Positions 45,850 through 55,190 of a stretch of DNA of 64,000 nucleotides are shown here, piece by piece. This stretch comes from Parapedobacter tibetensis (GTDB lineage Bacteria; Bacteroidota; Bacteroidia; Sphingobacteriales; Sphingobacteriaceae): the NCBI RefSeq assembly GCF_024643205.1, contig NZ_JAMKQJ010000002.1, positions 372,001 through 436,000 on the forward strand, written 5' to 3'. A model generated the notes under the pieces. That model had not been told where the DNA came from. It saw only the letters and a list, made by a program, of their open reading frames with translations, and searched no databases. How positions within the stretch are numbered: the first letter of the stretch is position 1; each line of letters begins with the position of its first letter. A program made the position numbers and the translations under genes.

Positions 45850-46905
45850 TTAATATTCAAAAAAATACTGCTGCAGCTGCTTGCTGTCACTTGTTTTGGT
45901 AAGGCCCAGCATCAGCAGTATCCTTGCTTTTTGCGGGTTGAGATCATCCGACACAATTGTTCCTAGTTTTGCATCATCGGTTTCATCCAGTAACGTTACC
46001 CTGCCGGAGGGGACCCTCGATGATCTTACCACAACGATGCCTTTCTTAATGGCCTCTTCAACGGCTGCCGTGTTTGCTTTATTCAGGTTTCCATTACCCA
46101 GTCCACCGGTAACGACTCCTTTTACCCCGGAAGCTATATAGGCATTTATTGCCGTTGCTGGAGCGTCAGCGTACAATTCTGCGACAGCTACCTGGGGCAG
46201 GGAGGTCAGTCCCGTGATGTCAAAAGGGGTTTCTCTGTTCGACTTGCGTGTCTCCTGTTCATACATAAAGACTTTGCCATCGTACACCTGTCCGATGGGA
46301 CCGTTATTGGGTGCCGAGAATCCGTTCAGATGGGTGGTATTTGTTTTTACCACATCCCTTCCTGTAAATATACTTTCGCTGAATACCAGTAGGGTGCCAG
46401 CGTGCGCAGCTTCTTTGGATGCTGCGACGATTACCGCATCATAAAGGTTTTTTGGCCCATCGGCACTCATGCCCGTAGCCGGTCTCATCGATCCGGTAAT
46501 GACAACCGGTTTATCATAGCGTAACGTAAGGGATAAAAAGTAGGCCGTTTCCTCCTGTGTATCCGTACCATGGGTAATCACGATGCCATCCGCTTCATTG
46601 TTCTTGAATATTTCGTTGATCCTTTTATTTAATTTCATCCATATGTCAACCGTCATGTCCTGGCTTCCCACATTGGAGATCTGCTCCCCGGTAATGGTTG
46701 CTGCCTTGTCGAGGCCGGGTACTGCGGCAATCAGATCCTGGATGGGCAGGGCCCCCGCAGTGTAAGATGCACGGTCGGCCGAAGCGCCCTTACCTGCAAT
46801 GGTTCCACCGGTGGCAAGAATTTTGATCCTTGCTAAATTTTGGCCATAGGAAGAAAGGGCCAACAGGAGATAAACTAATAAAGTGCATGTAGTTTTCATG
46901 TTCAA
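45850..46905 (-). CDS. ansB: Type II L-asparaginase (exported)
   Basis: 351 residues with a signal peptide (CTLLVYLLLALSSYGQ), so it acts in the periplasm. It hydrolyses asparagine to aspartate and ammonia. The two active-site threonine motifs are seen: ILATGGTIAG and VITHGTDTQEETA. Also GSMRPATGMSADGPKNLYDA and the C-terminal GLGNGNLN segment match the family. It comes after the aspartate decarboxylase gene and ends with a strong terminator, which groups it with aspT and the decarboxylase. Its product would feed the exchanger directly from the periplasm. Confidence 0.95.
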   Translation of the reverse strand: MNMKTTCTLLVYLLLALSSYGQNLARIKILATGGTIAGKGASADRASYTAGALPIQDLIAAVPGLDKAATITGEQISNVGSQDMTVDIWMKLNKRINEIFKNNEADGIVITHGTDTQEETAYFLSLTLRYDKPVVITGSMRPATGMSADGPKNLYDAVIVAASKEAAHAGTLLVFSESIFTGRDVVKTNTTHLNGFSAPNNGPIGQVYDGKVFMYEQETRKSNRETPFDITGLTSLPQVAVAELYADAPATAINAYIASGVKGVVTGGLGNGNLNKANTAAVEEAIKKGIVVVRSSRVPSGRVTLLDETDDAKLGTIVSDDLNPQKARILLMLGLTKTSDSKQLQQYFFEY

Positions 46906-46937
46906 TGATTTTAAGTATTAGTGGATAATTAAAAGGT

Positions 46938-48584
46938 CTATTTCAATGAATTTTCCCAGCTGGTTACATATTCCATTAAAATTTTACGGATATTTTTACC
47001 CAAGATGAGGTAATTCTCTGTAGGAAGGTTAGCCAACGATACCCTTATGCTCCATTCCGGGCCTGCAAATCCCCCGCCATTCAAGAGTACAATCGATGTT
47101 TCTTCAGCCAGGCGAAACAGGACGTCGATGGGTTCAAAGTTTTCTTTTAACCAGCTTACAAATTCATCACCATAAAAATGTTTAGCGGCAACTTCTACGT
47201 CGATTTCAGAGTAATAACCAGCCCGCGTTGGATCTTCAATCATCTCAACACCCATCCCTTCCCATAATAAACTTAAGCGCTTCTTAATGATTGATTGCGT
47301 TAGGGATTTATACACATGCTCGCTGTCCAGCAAGCAAAAAGCAGCAAATAGCATCATTTGGAACTGTTGCGGCAGCGATAATCCCGCTGTATGATTTAAA
47401 GCCACCTGCCTACTATCGGCAACCATCCGATCGATAAACTTAACGCTCTCCGGTTTAAGTGTTAACGTACCGTAGCGTTCGGCCAATTCCTTTTTATGCT
47501 GCGGGGGGAGATCAGCTATTTTTTTATCAAACACATTATTTTCATGTATGGCGATCGTACCCAATCGCCAGCCTGTACAGCCAAAATACTTGGAAAATGA
47601 ATAGACATTAATGGTATTATAAGGAACAACCGCCATCAGCGATCGGAAATCATTGATAAACGTACCATAAACGTCATCCGTGATGATCATCAACCCAGGG
47701 TTATGATCTTTAACAATCGCGGCGATATAATCCAGTATTTCCCTGCCCATGGTAGAAGAAGGGGGATTACTTGGATTCACTACAAAGGCAATCTTCACTG
47801 CCGGATCTTTCAATTTATCCAGTTCTTCTTTTGGGTACTGCCAGGTATGAAATCCGTTCTTACCGGTGGCATTTGCTTGCACATACACCACATCAAAATT
47901 GTATCTTTCCAGATGCGGAATTTCAATATACGGCGTAAAGGTTGGTGTTAATAAAGCAATTTTATCGCCTTGCGCTACCAGGCGGTTTTGCATAAGCGAA
48001 TCGAAAATATAGCACATGGCAGCCGTACCACCTTCCACAGCAAAAATGTCAAATTTCCCGTCCTTTACTTGCCCCCCGCACATTTCCTGAACTAGATAAT
48101 CGTGTACAATCACTTCGAAATGAGCCAACATCCGATCTGGAACCGGGTAATTGAACCCGATTACCGCTTCCACCCACTCGCGTATCCAGGCATCCGCATC
48201 AAAACCATGCTTGTCTATTCCATACTGATACGTCTTGCTTAAAAGACTAGCCCCTGGCGTGTGTTGATTATCTTCTATAAAGGCCTCAAAGCGTTTAGCT
48301 ATCCCGTTTTTATCTTGCACAATTCCAGCAAGAATGCCTCCTTCCTCATGATTTTTACGACATTCTGCCAAAGCAAATTGACCAAACAGAAAAAATGCCT
48401 CCCTTGGCGCAGTGGCTATCCAGTTTGGATTTCCTCGCCCCGCATTGAGCATGATGGCTGTAGATTTTAAGGCATGTTCTTCCGCCAAACGAATCAGCTC
48501 ATTCTTTATTTCAAAAGGGCTTAGGCTCTCAAGGGTTTTTTCAACCTCTCGGCTTGTTTGAATTTTTGAAATGTTAACGGTCAT
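46938..48584 (-). CDS. asdA: Aspartate 4-decarboxylase / aminotransferase
   Basis: 548 residues, a PLP enzyme of the large AspD/AsdA group, which differs from ordinary fold-I aminotransferases by its longer N terminus. It converts aspartate to alanine and CO2, using a cytoplasmic proton. The PLP-lysine segment is YSFSKYFGCTGWRLG, with FVVNPSNPPSS and IITDDVYGTF before it, and the C-terminal arginine segment EWSIRVSLANLP binds the carboxylate. It lies 39 bases after the aspartate:alanine exchanger, its known partner in other bacteria such as Tetragenococcus and Comamonas. Confidence 0.94.
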   Translation of the reverse strand: MTVNISKIQTSREVEKTLESLSPFEIKNELIRLAEEHALKSTAIMLNAGRGNPNWIATAPREAFFLFGQFALAECRKNHEEGGILAGIVQDKNGIAKRFEAFIEDNQHTPGASLLSKTYQYGIDKHGFDADAWIREWVEAVIGFNYPVPDRMLAHFEVIVHDYLVQEMCGGQVKDGKFDIFAVEGGTAAMCYIFDSLMQNRLVAQGDKIALLTPTFTPYIEIPHLERYNFDVVYVQANATGKNGFHTWQYPKEELDKLKDPAVKIAFVVNPSNPPSSTMGREILDYIAAIVKDHNPGLMIITDDVYGTFINDFRSLMAVVPYNTINVYSFSKYFGCTGWRLGTIAIHENNVFDKKIADLPPQHKKELAERYGTLTLKPESVKFIDRMVADSRQVALNHTAGLSLPQQFQMMLFAAFCLLDSEHVYKSLTQSIIKKRLSLLWEGMGVEMIEDPTRAGYYSEIDVEVAAKHFYGDEFVSWLKENFEPIDVLFRLAEETSIVLLNGGGFAGPEWSIRVSLANLPTENYLILGKNIRKILMEYVTSWENSLK

Positions 48585-48623
48585 AATTTTATTTATTAAG
48601 TTTCCAAAAGACTAGCGGTATAA

Positions 48624-50318
48624 TCAACTCATTAAAATAATAATCAGCACACCCCAAATGATAAGCAGCGTATTACCTACCGCGTAGGTTACTGTGTAGC
48701 CAAGCGCGGGCGTTTTACTTTTTACCGCATCCTGAATGGCGCCAAGGGCTGCAGTGGTTGTGCGAGAGCCTGCCGCACAACCGAGCGTAATTATTGGGTG
48801 GAATTTAAAAACATATCGACCGAGGTAAAGCGCGAATATGAGTGGCAAAGCAGTGGCTGCCGCACCAGCAACAAATAATCCCCAGCCAGCCTCTTTGAAA
48901 CCCTCAATAAAGCTTGGTCCCGCGGCTATGCCGACCACCGCAATGAACATGTTTAAACCAACATTACTCATTACCCAAAGTGCTGGCTCTGGTATACGTC
49001 CAAATGTGGGATGCTGCCCCCTAAGCCAGCCGAAAAATAATCCTGCTATTAAAACTCCACCACTTGTGCTAAGACCTATCGGGATACCGCTTACTTTTAT
49101 AGACAGGGCGCCTATTAGTCCACCCAAAACAATACCTAGCCCTACGAAGATCATATCGGTAGTATTGGTTGGCCTATCAGCATATCCTATATGTAAAATC
49201 GCCTTTTCCACATCTCTCTTCGTGCCAATAAGCTCAATCATATCGCCTTTGTTGAGTTGCGTGTTAGGTAAAATAGGAAATTCAATTCCCGACCTTTTTA
49301 AAGTCCGGATCACCACGCCATGCATGAAGTCCATCATACGTAGCTCAACCAATGTTTTGTTAACGATTTCTTTTTTAACAATCATCACACGCAACACCTC
49401 AACGGGAAAATTCAATAATTCAGCGTCTAATACCTCTGTTTCATTTACGGCATTATAACTCATCATATACTCCCTTCTGCCTCCAAGCGCGATGACGTCG
49501 TTTTCATGAATAATGGTATCCGGAGTGGCATCTATAATTTCGCTTCCTTTACGGATTCGCTGTACAAACAAGCGTCTTTCATTTCGTTGCAGCTCAGCTT
49601 CGATGGCCGCTACCGTTTTATTGCAGGCGTATGAATGTGCAGCTATTTTGTAAGCATTGTAAATTACCCGATCATAGGCCGATGCGATTCCAGGATCATT
49701 ACCAATAGCATCCCCTCCCAACTTAATTTCCAGTTCTTTGGCTTTTTCCACCAAGTTGCCTCCCAATATCTTGGGGCCGATAGATGACAGGATCCAAGCG
49801 GACCCAGCTGTACCAAAAATGTAAGTGACCGCATAAGCAACCGGGATTTTATTGATCATAGAAGTTTTTTGTTCTGCAGAAAGGTCTAGTTGGTTTATGG
49901 TATCAGAAGCTACTCCAATTACCGCAGAAATTGTTTGGGAGCCGGCCAGCATGCCCGCGGTCAAGCCCATATCATATCCCATCAATGTACCGATCAGATA
50001 AGGAAAAAGGAGACTACATACGCATACGATTGCTGCATACAACATTTGTGGCAAACCGTCTTTTTTTAGACCTGCAAAAAATTGGGGCCCTACGCTGTAT
50101 CCAACAGCAAATAAGAACATGAGAAAGAATACAGATTTAACATTTGGTGAAATCTGTATGCCTAGCTGGCCGATTAAAACACCAACCAATAATACACTGG
50201 TTACCGTTCCTAGAGAGAAATTTTTTATTTTTAATCTGCCAATAAAATAACCGATAGATAGGGTTAGAAAAATGGCTAGCTCCGGATATTGGCGGAGAAT
50301 CGTAACGATCCAATTCAT
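48624..50318 (-). CDS. aspT: Aspartate:alanine exchanger
   Basis: 564 residues: two blocks of hydrophobic spans (residues 10-180 and 390-564) around a cytoplasmic region with two TrkA-C-like domains (about 205-370, DTIIHENDVIALGGRREYM and MIELIGTKRDVEKA). This is the AAE-family layout. The known function is electrogenic exchange of external aspartate for internal alanine, which with the decarboxylase creates a proton-motive force. Conserved GSQTISAVIGVASD and GCAAGSRTTTAALGAIQD repeats are present in each half. It is the first gene of its run and has a long structured leader. Confidence 0.93.
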   Translation of the reverse strand: MNWIVTILRQYPELAIFLTLSIGYFIGRLKIKNFSLGTVTSVLLVGVLIGQLGIQISPNVKSVFFLMFLFAVGYSVGPQFFAGLKKDGLPQMLYAAIVCVCSLLFPYLIGTLMGYDMGLTAGMLAGSQTISAVIGVASDTINQLDLSAEQKTSMINKIPVAYAVTYIFGTAGSAWILSSIGPKILGGNLVEKAKELEIKLGGDAIGNDPGIASAYDRVIYNAYKIAAHSYACNKTVAAIEAELQRNERRLFVQRIRKGSEIIDATPDTIIHENDVIALGGRREYMMSYNAVNETEVLDAELLNFPVEVLRVMIVKKEIVNKTLVELRMMDFMHGVVIRTLKRSGIEFPILPNTQLNKGDMIELIGTKRDVEKAILHIGYADRPTNTTDMIFVGLGIVLGGLIGALSIKVSGIPIGLSTSGGVLIAGLFFGWLRGQHPTFGRIPEPALWVMSNVGLNMFIAVVGIAAGPSFIEGFKEAGWGLFVAGAAATALPLIFALYLGRYVFKFHPIITLGCAAGSRTTTAALGAIQDAVKSKTPALGYTVTYAVGNTLLIIWGVLIIILMS

Positions 50319-50360
50319 AAAAGTACAGTTATGTTTCGCAGATAGATGTTAAGAGTCCTT

Positions 50361-50408
50361 ATAAGTAGATAGACAGATAAGTAGACAGATAGATAAGTAG
50401 ATAGATAT
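50361..50408. repeat. Three 16-base tandem repeats before aspT
   Basis: Units ATAAGTAGATAGACAG (50361-50376), ATAAGTAGACAGATAG (50377-50392) and ATAAGTAGATAGATAT (50393-50408), each itself made of four-base AGAT/AGAC words. They lie in the presumed aspT leader, 43 bases before its start codon. Copy number could change by slippage. Confidence 0.75.
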
Positions 50409-50414
50409 ATGTGG

Positions 50415-50430
50415 CGTAGCGTTAGCTACG
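50415..50430. promoter_or_regulatory. Hairpin in the aspT leader
   Basis: CGTAGC-GTTA-GCTACG, a perfect 6-base stem with a 4-base loop next to the tandem repeats. On the plus strand it is followed by ATATTTTTCT, but no plus-strand gene ends here. On the minus strand it would be part of the aspT 5' leader. Confidence 0.45.
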
Positions 50431-50444
50431 ATATTTTTCTATCA

Positions 50445-50452
50445 CAAACTTA
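50445..50452 (-). promoter_or_regulatory. -7 box (TAAGTTTG) for aspT
   Basis: TAAGTTTG on the minus strand matches TAnnTTTG exactly. No TTTG is seen at the normal -33 distance. If used, transcription starts near 50438 and the leader is about 120 bases, containing the hairpin and the three tandem repeats. Confidence 0.4.
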
Positions 50453-50555
50453 GTAATATAATTTCATTATTTGTCATGATTTTGTCATTTAGGCAAATAA
50501 GTAAAGATAATTATGGCCTTGTTAACTTATTGAAACACGCCCAATATGGTGTGAT

Positions 50556-51074
50556 TTACTTGTTAAAATAGGTCGTATCACCTTCCATGGTAATAAAATA
50601 TACTGGAATCTGATGATCTGAAACGTTATACGTACCATCTGCAAATACATTACCTCCAAAACCGCAATCGTACGCGTTGTCTAAGGTCTTGATTGTTATA
50701 GCATCTCCAAGAAAATCAATCTGCCATTTACAGCCATTATCACTTCCATCTTCTTTTTTATAATAAATGGCCTGATTGTTCTTTATGGTTAAGGTGTCAA
50801 ATAACTGCCCTGAATTATAAGAAGGAGGGCCAACATTTAAGTCAATATTGAACAATACCGTGGTATCATCTTTGGGGTAAATCATCATATTGCCTGTTGG
50901 TTCTTTTTCAGGATCTTCACCATAAGAATAGGTGCCTGCTAACTCCGTTGTTTTACTCAAAGTAGCGCTTTGTTCTATATGTTGAACACTGTCCTGACTA
51001 TTGTTCTCACTTTTTTGTGGACTTGTACAGCTCGCCAAATAAATGACGATAAGAAAAGGGAAAATATTTTTCAT
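50556..51074 (-). CDS. Small lipoprotein of unknown function
   Basis: 172 residues. The lipoprotein signal is clear (FLIVIYLASC, Cys16), followed by a Ser/Gln-rich linker to about residue 45. The rest is predicted all-beta: TYSYGEDPEKEPTGNMMIYP, TVLFNIDLNVGPPSYNSGQL, then two cysteines (in NGCKWQ and YDCGFGG) that could form a disulfide. I recognise no named family; similar small lipoproteins occur in Bacteroidota. Neighbours (aspT after, glycosyltransferases divergent) give no hint of function. Confidence 0.75.
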   Translation of the reverse strand: MKNIFPFLIVIYLASCTSPQKSENNSQDSVQHIEQSATLSKTTELAGTYSYGEDPEKEPTGNMMIYPKDDTTVLFNIDLNVGPPSYNSGQLFDTLTIKNNQAIYYKKEDGSDNGCKWQIDFLGDAITIKTLDNAYDCGFGGNVFADGTYNVSDHQIPVYFITMEGDTTYFNK

Positions 51075-51291
51075 AGTGTTGGTAATTAGTATTATACTTG
51101 GATGAAGCTTTATTGGCTATCTGAACATAACCTTACAGCAAGGTAAGCTATTCTATTTGTTATTTCAAAATTAATTCTAAATTTAAGACCGTATTATGTT
51201 TAAGTTAACATTGCATTCAGGATTAAGATTAATGAAATATGTGTATTGCACGCAATCTAAATTGTAACTTATCATCTTTTACTTCTAGATT

Positions 51292-52107
51292 ATGAAAGAC
51301 AAACTCTGCGTTATTATACCAATTCATAAAAGCACGTTGTCTCCTACTGAAAAAATCTCATTGGAAGCCTGTAGCAATCTGTTAAATCGTCTCAATTGTT
51401 ATTTGGTATACCCTGAACACATAACGCCGATGGAACACTTAACGATGTTTCCTGGGTTAATTCCTATGCCTCTTTCTTCTTTATATTTTAAAAGCGTTCA
51501 AGATTACAATCGACTAAAAGTCGATATTAACTTTTATAAAAAATTCGATGGATTTCAATATTTACTTACGTACGAATTGGATGCCTACATATTCAGTAAT
51601 GAGTTTGAAAGCATCAATGTTTTTGACTACGATTACACTGGGGCACCATTTTTTGAAGGTTACGCAGATGCCACAACAGAATCGTTGTTTATTCAAGGTG
51701 GGAATTCCGGCTTTTCTATGAGAAACATTCAGGCGTGTATTCAGGGGCTAACAGTTCTTTCAAAATATAGGAAGAAATGGAAGCTTCAATTCTTTTTTAT
51801 TCGCAAACTGCCATTCTTTAAAAGCATATTAAAAAAGGTTAACTGGAGATATTATGAGCTTTTTATAAATGATCATTTTATTGGATATATGAGAGGTGGG
51901 TATTTTAATGAAGATGTATTACTTTCGCGATTATTACCAATAATATATCCCAGTTTCAAGGTAGCTAATCCCCTGCAAGCAATGAGGTTCAGTTTCGAAG
52001 TTAACCCCGAAAAGCTGCTTGAGATGAACAATAACGACTTACCTTTAGGTTGTCATGCATGGCCGCGATATACAAAGTTTTGGAGTAAGTATATTAACAG
52101 CATGTAG
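51292..52107 (+). CDS. DUF5672-type glycosyltransferase-like protein
   Basis: 271 residues. Resembles DUF5672 proteins, found in sugar-transfer clusters: an N-terminal strand CVIIPIHKS, a DxD-like LTYELDAYIF, then YDYTGAPFF and the glycine-rich GGNSGFSMRN segment, and FNEDVLLSRLL. These match a GT-A fold with metal and nucleotide-sugar binding, but no donor is known. It leads a five-gene plus-strand arm of glycosyltransferases with gaps of 10-40 bases. AT-rich like its neighbours. Confidence 0.75.
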   Translation: MKDKLCVIIPIHKSTLSPTEKISLEACSNLLNRLNCYLVYPEHITPMEHLTMFPGLIPMPLSSLYFKSVQDYNRLKVDINFYKKFDGFQYLLTYELDAYIFSNEFESINVFDYDYTGAPFFEGYADATTESLFIQGGNSGFSMRNIQACIQGLTVLSKYRKKWKLQFFFIRKLPFFKSILKKVNWRYYELFINDHFIGYMRGGYFNEDVLLSRLLPIIYPSFKVANPLQAMRFSFEVNPEKLLEMNNNDLPLGCHAWPRYTKFWSKYINSM

Positions 52108-52133
52108 ATAGATTATTCTATAAAACATAGAAG

Positions 52134-53084
52134 ATGGTCAACTATAAAGTAAAGTCTCCGATCCTGCTTTTAATCTTTAACAGGCCTATTTATACGGGAA
52201 AAGTATTTGAACAGATAAGCCGTGCAAAACCAAGGAAACTATATATTGCAGCGGACGGCCCGAGGGCTAAGGTGGAAGGAGAGATTGAAAAATGTCAAAA
52301 AGCTAGATCCATTATTGACAAAATTAATTGGGAATGTACGGTTAGCACGTTATTTCGAACTGAAAATTTAGGATGTAAAATAGGGGTTTCAACTGCGATA
52401 GATTGGTTCTTTGAAAATGAGGAGGAGGGGATAATCTTAGAAGATGATTGTTTGCCCAACCAATCGTTCTTTAGGTTTTGTGATGTAATGCTTGAGCATT
52501 ATAGGTATGATCAAAGAGTCGGATCTATAACGGGTTCTAATCACCATAACAAGGAGAGCTGGGGAACCGCTAGTTATTATTTTTCCCAACGAAGCGATAT
52601 TTGGGGCTGGGCAAGTTGGCGGAGGACCTGGGAGAAATACGATGTGAGTTTATCCAATTATAGCGTACAAGAGGCAGCTACCCTACTCAAAAAAATGTTT
52701 GCAGATGAGCTTCTGCTTAGCGAATGGTTAACGATTTTTGAGCAAGTAAAACGTGGAGCTATTGATACTTGGGATTATCAATTTCATTTTTTAAATTTTG
52801 TTGAATACGCATTATGTGTAGTGCCAAACCATAACTTAATTTCTAACATTGGTTTCGGTGAGGATGCAACGCATACATTTGACGTAGGCAGTACCTTTGC
52901 GAATGCAGTTACGACAGATCTGGAAACAATTACACATCCAACATCATTTATTCCGGAAAAGGAAGCCGACAGGCAGGTGTTTGAAAAGGAGTTTAAATTG
53001 AGCGAAAAAAGGATGAATATTAAGAAAGACGAGCTATTACGCAGACGAGTTAAAAGATGGTTTAAAAAATTGTTTAAAAAATAG
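52134..53084 (+). CDS. GT-A-fold glycosyltransferase-like protein (HlpA-like)
   Basis: 316 residues. Opening LLLIFNRPIYTGKVFEQI and KLYIAADGPR, then the acidic motif EEGIILEDDCLPNQSFFRF, then DIWGWASWRRTWEKYD: a pattern shared with bacterial proteins named hemolytic protein HlpA-like and with GNT-I-type nucleotide-sugar transferases. The EDD triplet is the likely metal site. It has a basic C-terminal tail (LLRRRVKRWFKKLFKK) that could hold the protein to the inner membrane. Donor and acceptor are unknown. Confidence 0.72.
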   Translation: MVNYKVKSPILLLIFNRPIYTGKVFEQISRAKPRKLYIAADGPRAKVEGEIEKCQKARSIIDKINWECTVSTLFRTENLGCKIGVSTAIDWFFENEEEGIILEDDCLPNQSFFRFCDVMLEHYRYDQRVGSITGSNHHNKESWGTASYYFSQRSDIWGWASWRRTWEKYDVSLSNYSVQEAATLLKKMFADELLLSEWLTIFEQVKRGAIDTWDYQFHFLNFVEYALCVVPNHNLISNIGFGEDATHTFDVGSTFANAVTTDLETITHPTSFIPEKEADRQVFEKEFKLSEKRMNIKKDELLRRRVKRWFKKLFKK

Positions 53085-53121
53085 AGGTGATTGTTTTATT
53101 GTACTATTCAAACCATTAAGT

Positions 53122-54138
53122 ATGCCTGAAGTAGTTGCACCTATTGATTATACGATTGTAATCTGTGCTTATAATCCAGACAGTCGTTTATTGAGAAGAT
53201 GCTTAGATGCGGTCGTTAACCTCAACCTACATAACCTTACTGCAGAAGTAATATTGGTGGATAACAATAGCAACATACCGCTAAAAACACTGGATTATGT
53301 AGCCTTGTACTGTAAATTAATAAACAATATGCGTGTTATTGAGGTTAAAGAACAAGGTGTAAAATATGCGCGAATTGCAGGTATAAAAATGTCTCGAGGT
53401 CAACATATTATTTATTTTGATTACGATAATGAACCAGCAGGGAACTACCTTCAGGTATTAAAAGATTTAAACCGAGATTACCCGCAGGTAGCTGCTTGGG
53501 GCCCGGGAGAAATTACTGTTGACTTTATCGATGGAATTAGCCCATCCTTGGAAGAATATGCCCGTGTAGCATTTCAAGAGAGGCACGAAAAAGAGATCGC
53601 TTACGATGCAGTCGACGAATGGCAATCATCTTACCCATACGGCACCGGTTTATGTACAGCTAGTTTTATACTTAAAGAATATGTGTCGCTTGCTGAAAAG
53701 GGAGTTTTCACCCTTCTTGGTAGGAAAGGTGAGGAAATCAGTAGTGGTGAAGATACACAGATGATTCTACTCTGTATCAGACAAGGTTATTCAGTAGGCG
53801 TTTCGCCATCTTTGGCCTTAAAACATATTATTCCCGAAAAAAGAGCTAATCGATCATACTTAATTCGATTGGCGTTTGGCACCAGCTTTTGTTATAAATT
53901 GTGCTTAACACAGGTGTTTCCATATAAGAAGGAATCCATTTTGCAGCAACGATTAGCCTTGCGAAAAATAATAATGCAAATTTTAAAAAGGATAAGGCAG
54001 GTTAAGAAACCAGGAAACGAAAATCAATTTTTCGCGCTAGCGCAGTTTATTGGACTACATGCGGGCGTATATTTAGTTTTGCAGAAAAGTATTCCGTGGC
54101 CTTTGAATAAAATCATCAAAATGTTAAAGTTAACGTAA
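53122..54138 (+). CDS. Family 2 glycosyltransferase
   Basis: 338 residues. GT2 GT-A domain: DYTIVICAYNPDSRLLRRCL, a VDNNS nucleotide-binding turn, GVKYARIAGIKMSRGQHIIYFDYDNEP as the DxD region, and SSGEDTQMILLCIRQGY as the acceptor-side acidic motif. The last 90 residues are basic and hydrophobic and probably contact the membrane. In the arm it is third, 37 bases after the HlpA-like gene and 10 bases before the next GT2 gene. Sugar specificity cannot be read from sequence. Confidence 0.87.
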   Translation: MPEVVAPIDYTIVICAYNPDSRLLRRCLDAVVNLNLHNLTAEVILVDNNSNIPLKTLDYVALYCKLINNMRVIEVKEQGVKYARIAGIKMSRGQHIIYFDYDNEPAGNYLQVLKDLNRDYPQVAAWGPGEITVDFIDGISPSLEEYARVAFQERHEKEIAYDAVDEWQSSYPYGTGLCTASFILKEYVSLAEKGVFTLLGRKGEEISSGEDTQMILLCIRQGYSVGVSPSLALKHIIPEKRANRSYLIRLAFGTSFCYKLCLTQVFPYKKESILQQRLALRKIIMQILKRIRQVKKPGNENQFFALAQFIGLHAGVYLVLQKSIPWPLNKIIKMLKLT

Positions 54139-54148
54139 GGGACCGATC

Positions 54149-55153
54149 ATGAAGGATTATCAAAACGCCCAAAATAATGTTACTTATGGTATGTCTGTTG
54201 TCATTTGCTGTTACAATAGTGGCGAGCGATTACCTAACACGCTGGAGCATCTTTTACACCAGAAAGTTCCTTCTGATTATTTATGGGAAGTGGTTGTTGT
54301 TAACAATGCTTCTACAGATCATACGTTATCCGTAGCGAAAGGTTACCAAACCCAATTTAATGCAAAACAAGTATCGTTAAAAATAATCAACGAAGACAAA
54401 GCCGGGCAGTTTTTTGCGCGAATAAAGGGAGTCTCCGAATCTATTTATGAATATATAATTTTTTGTGATGACGATAATCGGCTGGAGGAACACTATGTTC
54501 ACAATTCGATTCGGATGATTGAAAAATGTATACACTTTGGCGCCGGCGGCGGACAGAGTTTGCCCGTTACTAACGCCGTAGATTATCCCGATTGGTTTGA
54601 AGCGTATAAAGATAAATATGCGCTAGGGATACCCGCTAAAACTTCGATGGAAGTGACAAATAGAGGGTTTGTACTAGGCGCTGGATTGGTGACAAGGAAG
54701 TCGCTATATCTCAAGATGTTCTCGAATGAATATCCCTCACTTCTCAACGGTAGGAATGGCAATATATTAACTACGGGAGATGATTTTGAATATTGTAAAC
54801 GATTGCTATTGACTGGCTATAAATTGTATTATGATGAACGATTAATTTTACATCATTTTATACCGAAAGAGCGTTTAACGATAGCTTACCGAGAACGGTT
54901 ATTGGAGGGGATCGAACAGGCGGGGTTAGTGCTTGATAAATATGATGCAGCTTTGAGGGTAAAAGACAAGGTAAGGAATAAAAGTAGGATGCGATTATTT
55001 TTGCTTTCGCCTATTCGAATATCCATGATAAAGCTTGGCTTATCTACGCGAGAACTAGCATTGGAAAAGTTGATTGCTTTTTACGTTTCACCTTTTAAGG
55101 CTAAGGATCCGGTAACTGCTGTTATAAAAAAAATCTTTCTTGCCAACAGATGA
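54149..55153 (+). CDS. Family 2 glycosyltransferase
   Basis: 334 residues. GT2 domain with GMSVVICCYNSGERLPNTL, VVNNASTDHTL, the DxD-type IIFCDDDNRLEEHYV, and TGDDFEYCKRLLLTGYKLYY as acceptor motif, then LHHFIPKERLTIAYRERL. It is clearly related to the two minus-strand genes at 56653 and 57619, which share FVICDDDNxL and the HxxPxxRLT-like step. This suggests gene duplication inside the cluster. Confidence 0.88.
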   Translation: MKDYQNAQNNVTYGMSVVICCYNSGERLPNTLEHLLHQKVPSDYLWEVVVVNNASTDHTLSVAKGYQTQFNAKQVSLKIINEDKAGQFFARIKGVSESIYEYIIFCDDDNRLEEHYVHNSIRMIEKCIHFGAGGGQSLPVTNAVDYPDWFEAYKDKYALGIPAKTSMEVTNRGFVLGAGLVTRKSLYLKMFSNEYPSLLNGRNGNILTTGDDFEYCKRLLLTGYKLYYDERLILHHFIPKERLTIAYRERLLEGIEQAGLVLDKYDAALRVKDKVRNKSRMRLFLLSPIRISMIKLGLSTRELALEKLIAFYVSPFKAKDPVTAVIKKIFLANR

Positions 55154-55190
55154 GATAAACTTCAAAGCGCATCAATACAAACAATAACAT

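Noticed and set aside
48838..49458. 206-residue open frame on the plus strand, antisense to aspT
   Set aside because: It lies fully inside a well-supported transporter gene, is made of Pro/Thr/Ser-rich text that mirrors the hydrophobic codons of the other strand, and has no family features.
50361..50408. Considered as a CRISPR-like array
   Set aside because: Units are only 16 bases, directly adjacent with no spacers, and no cas genes are near.
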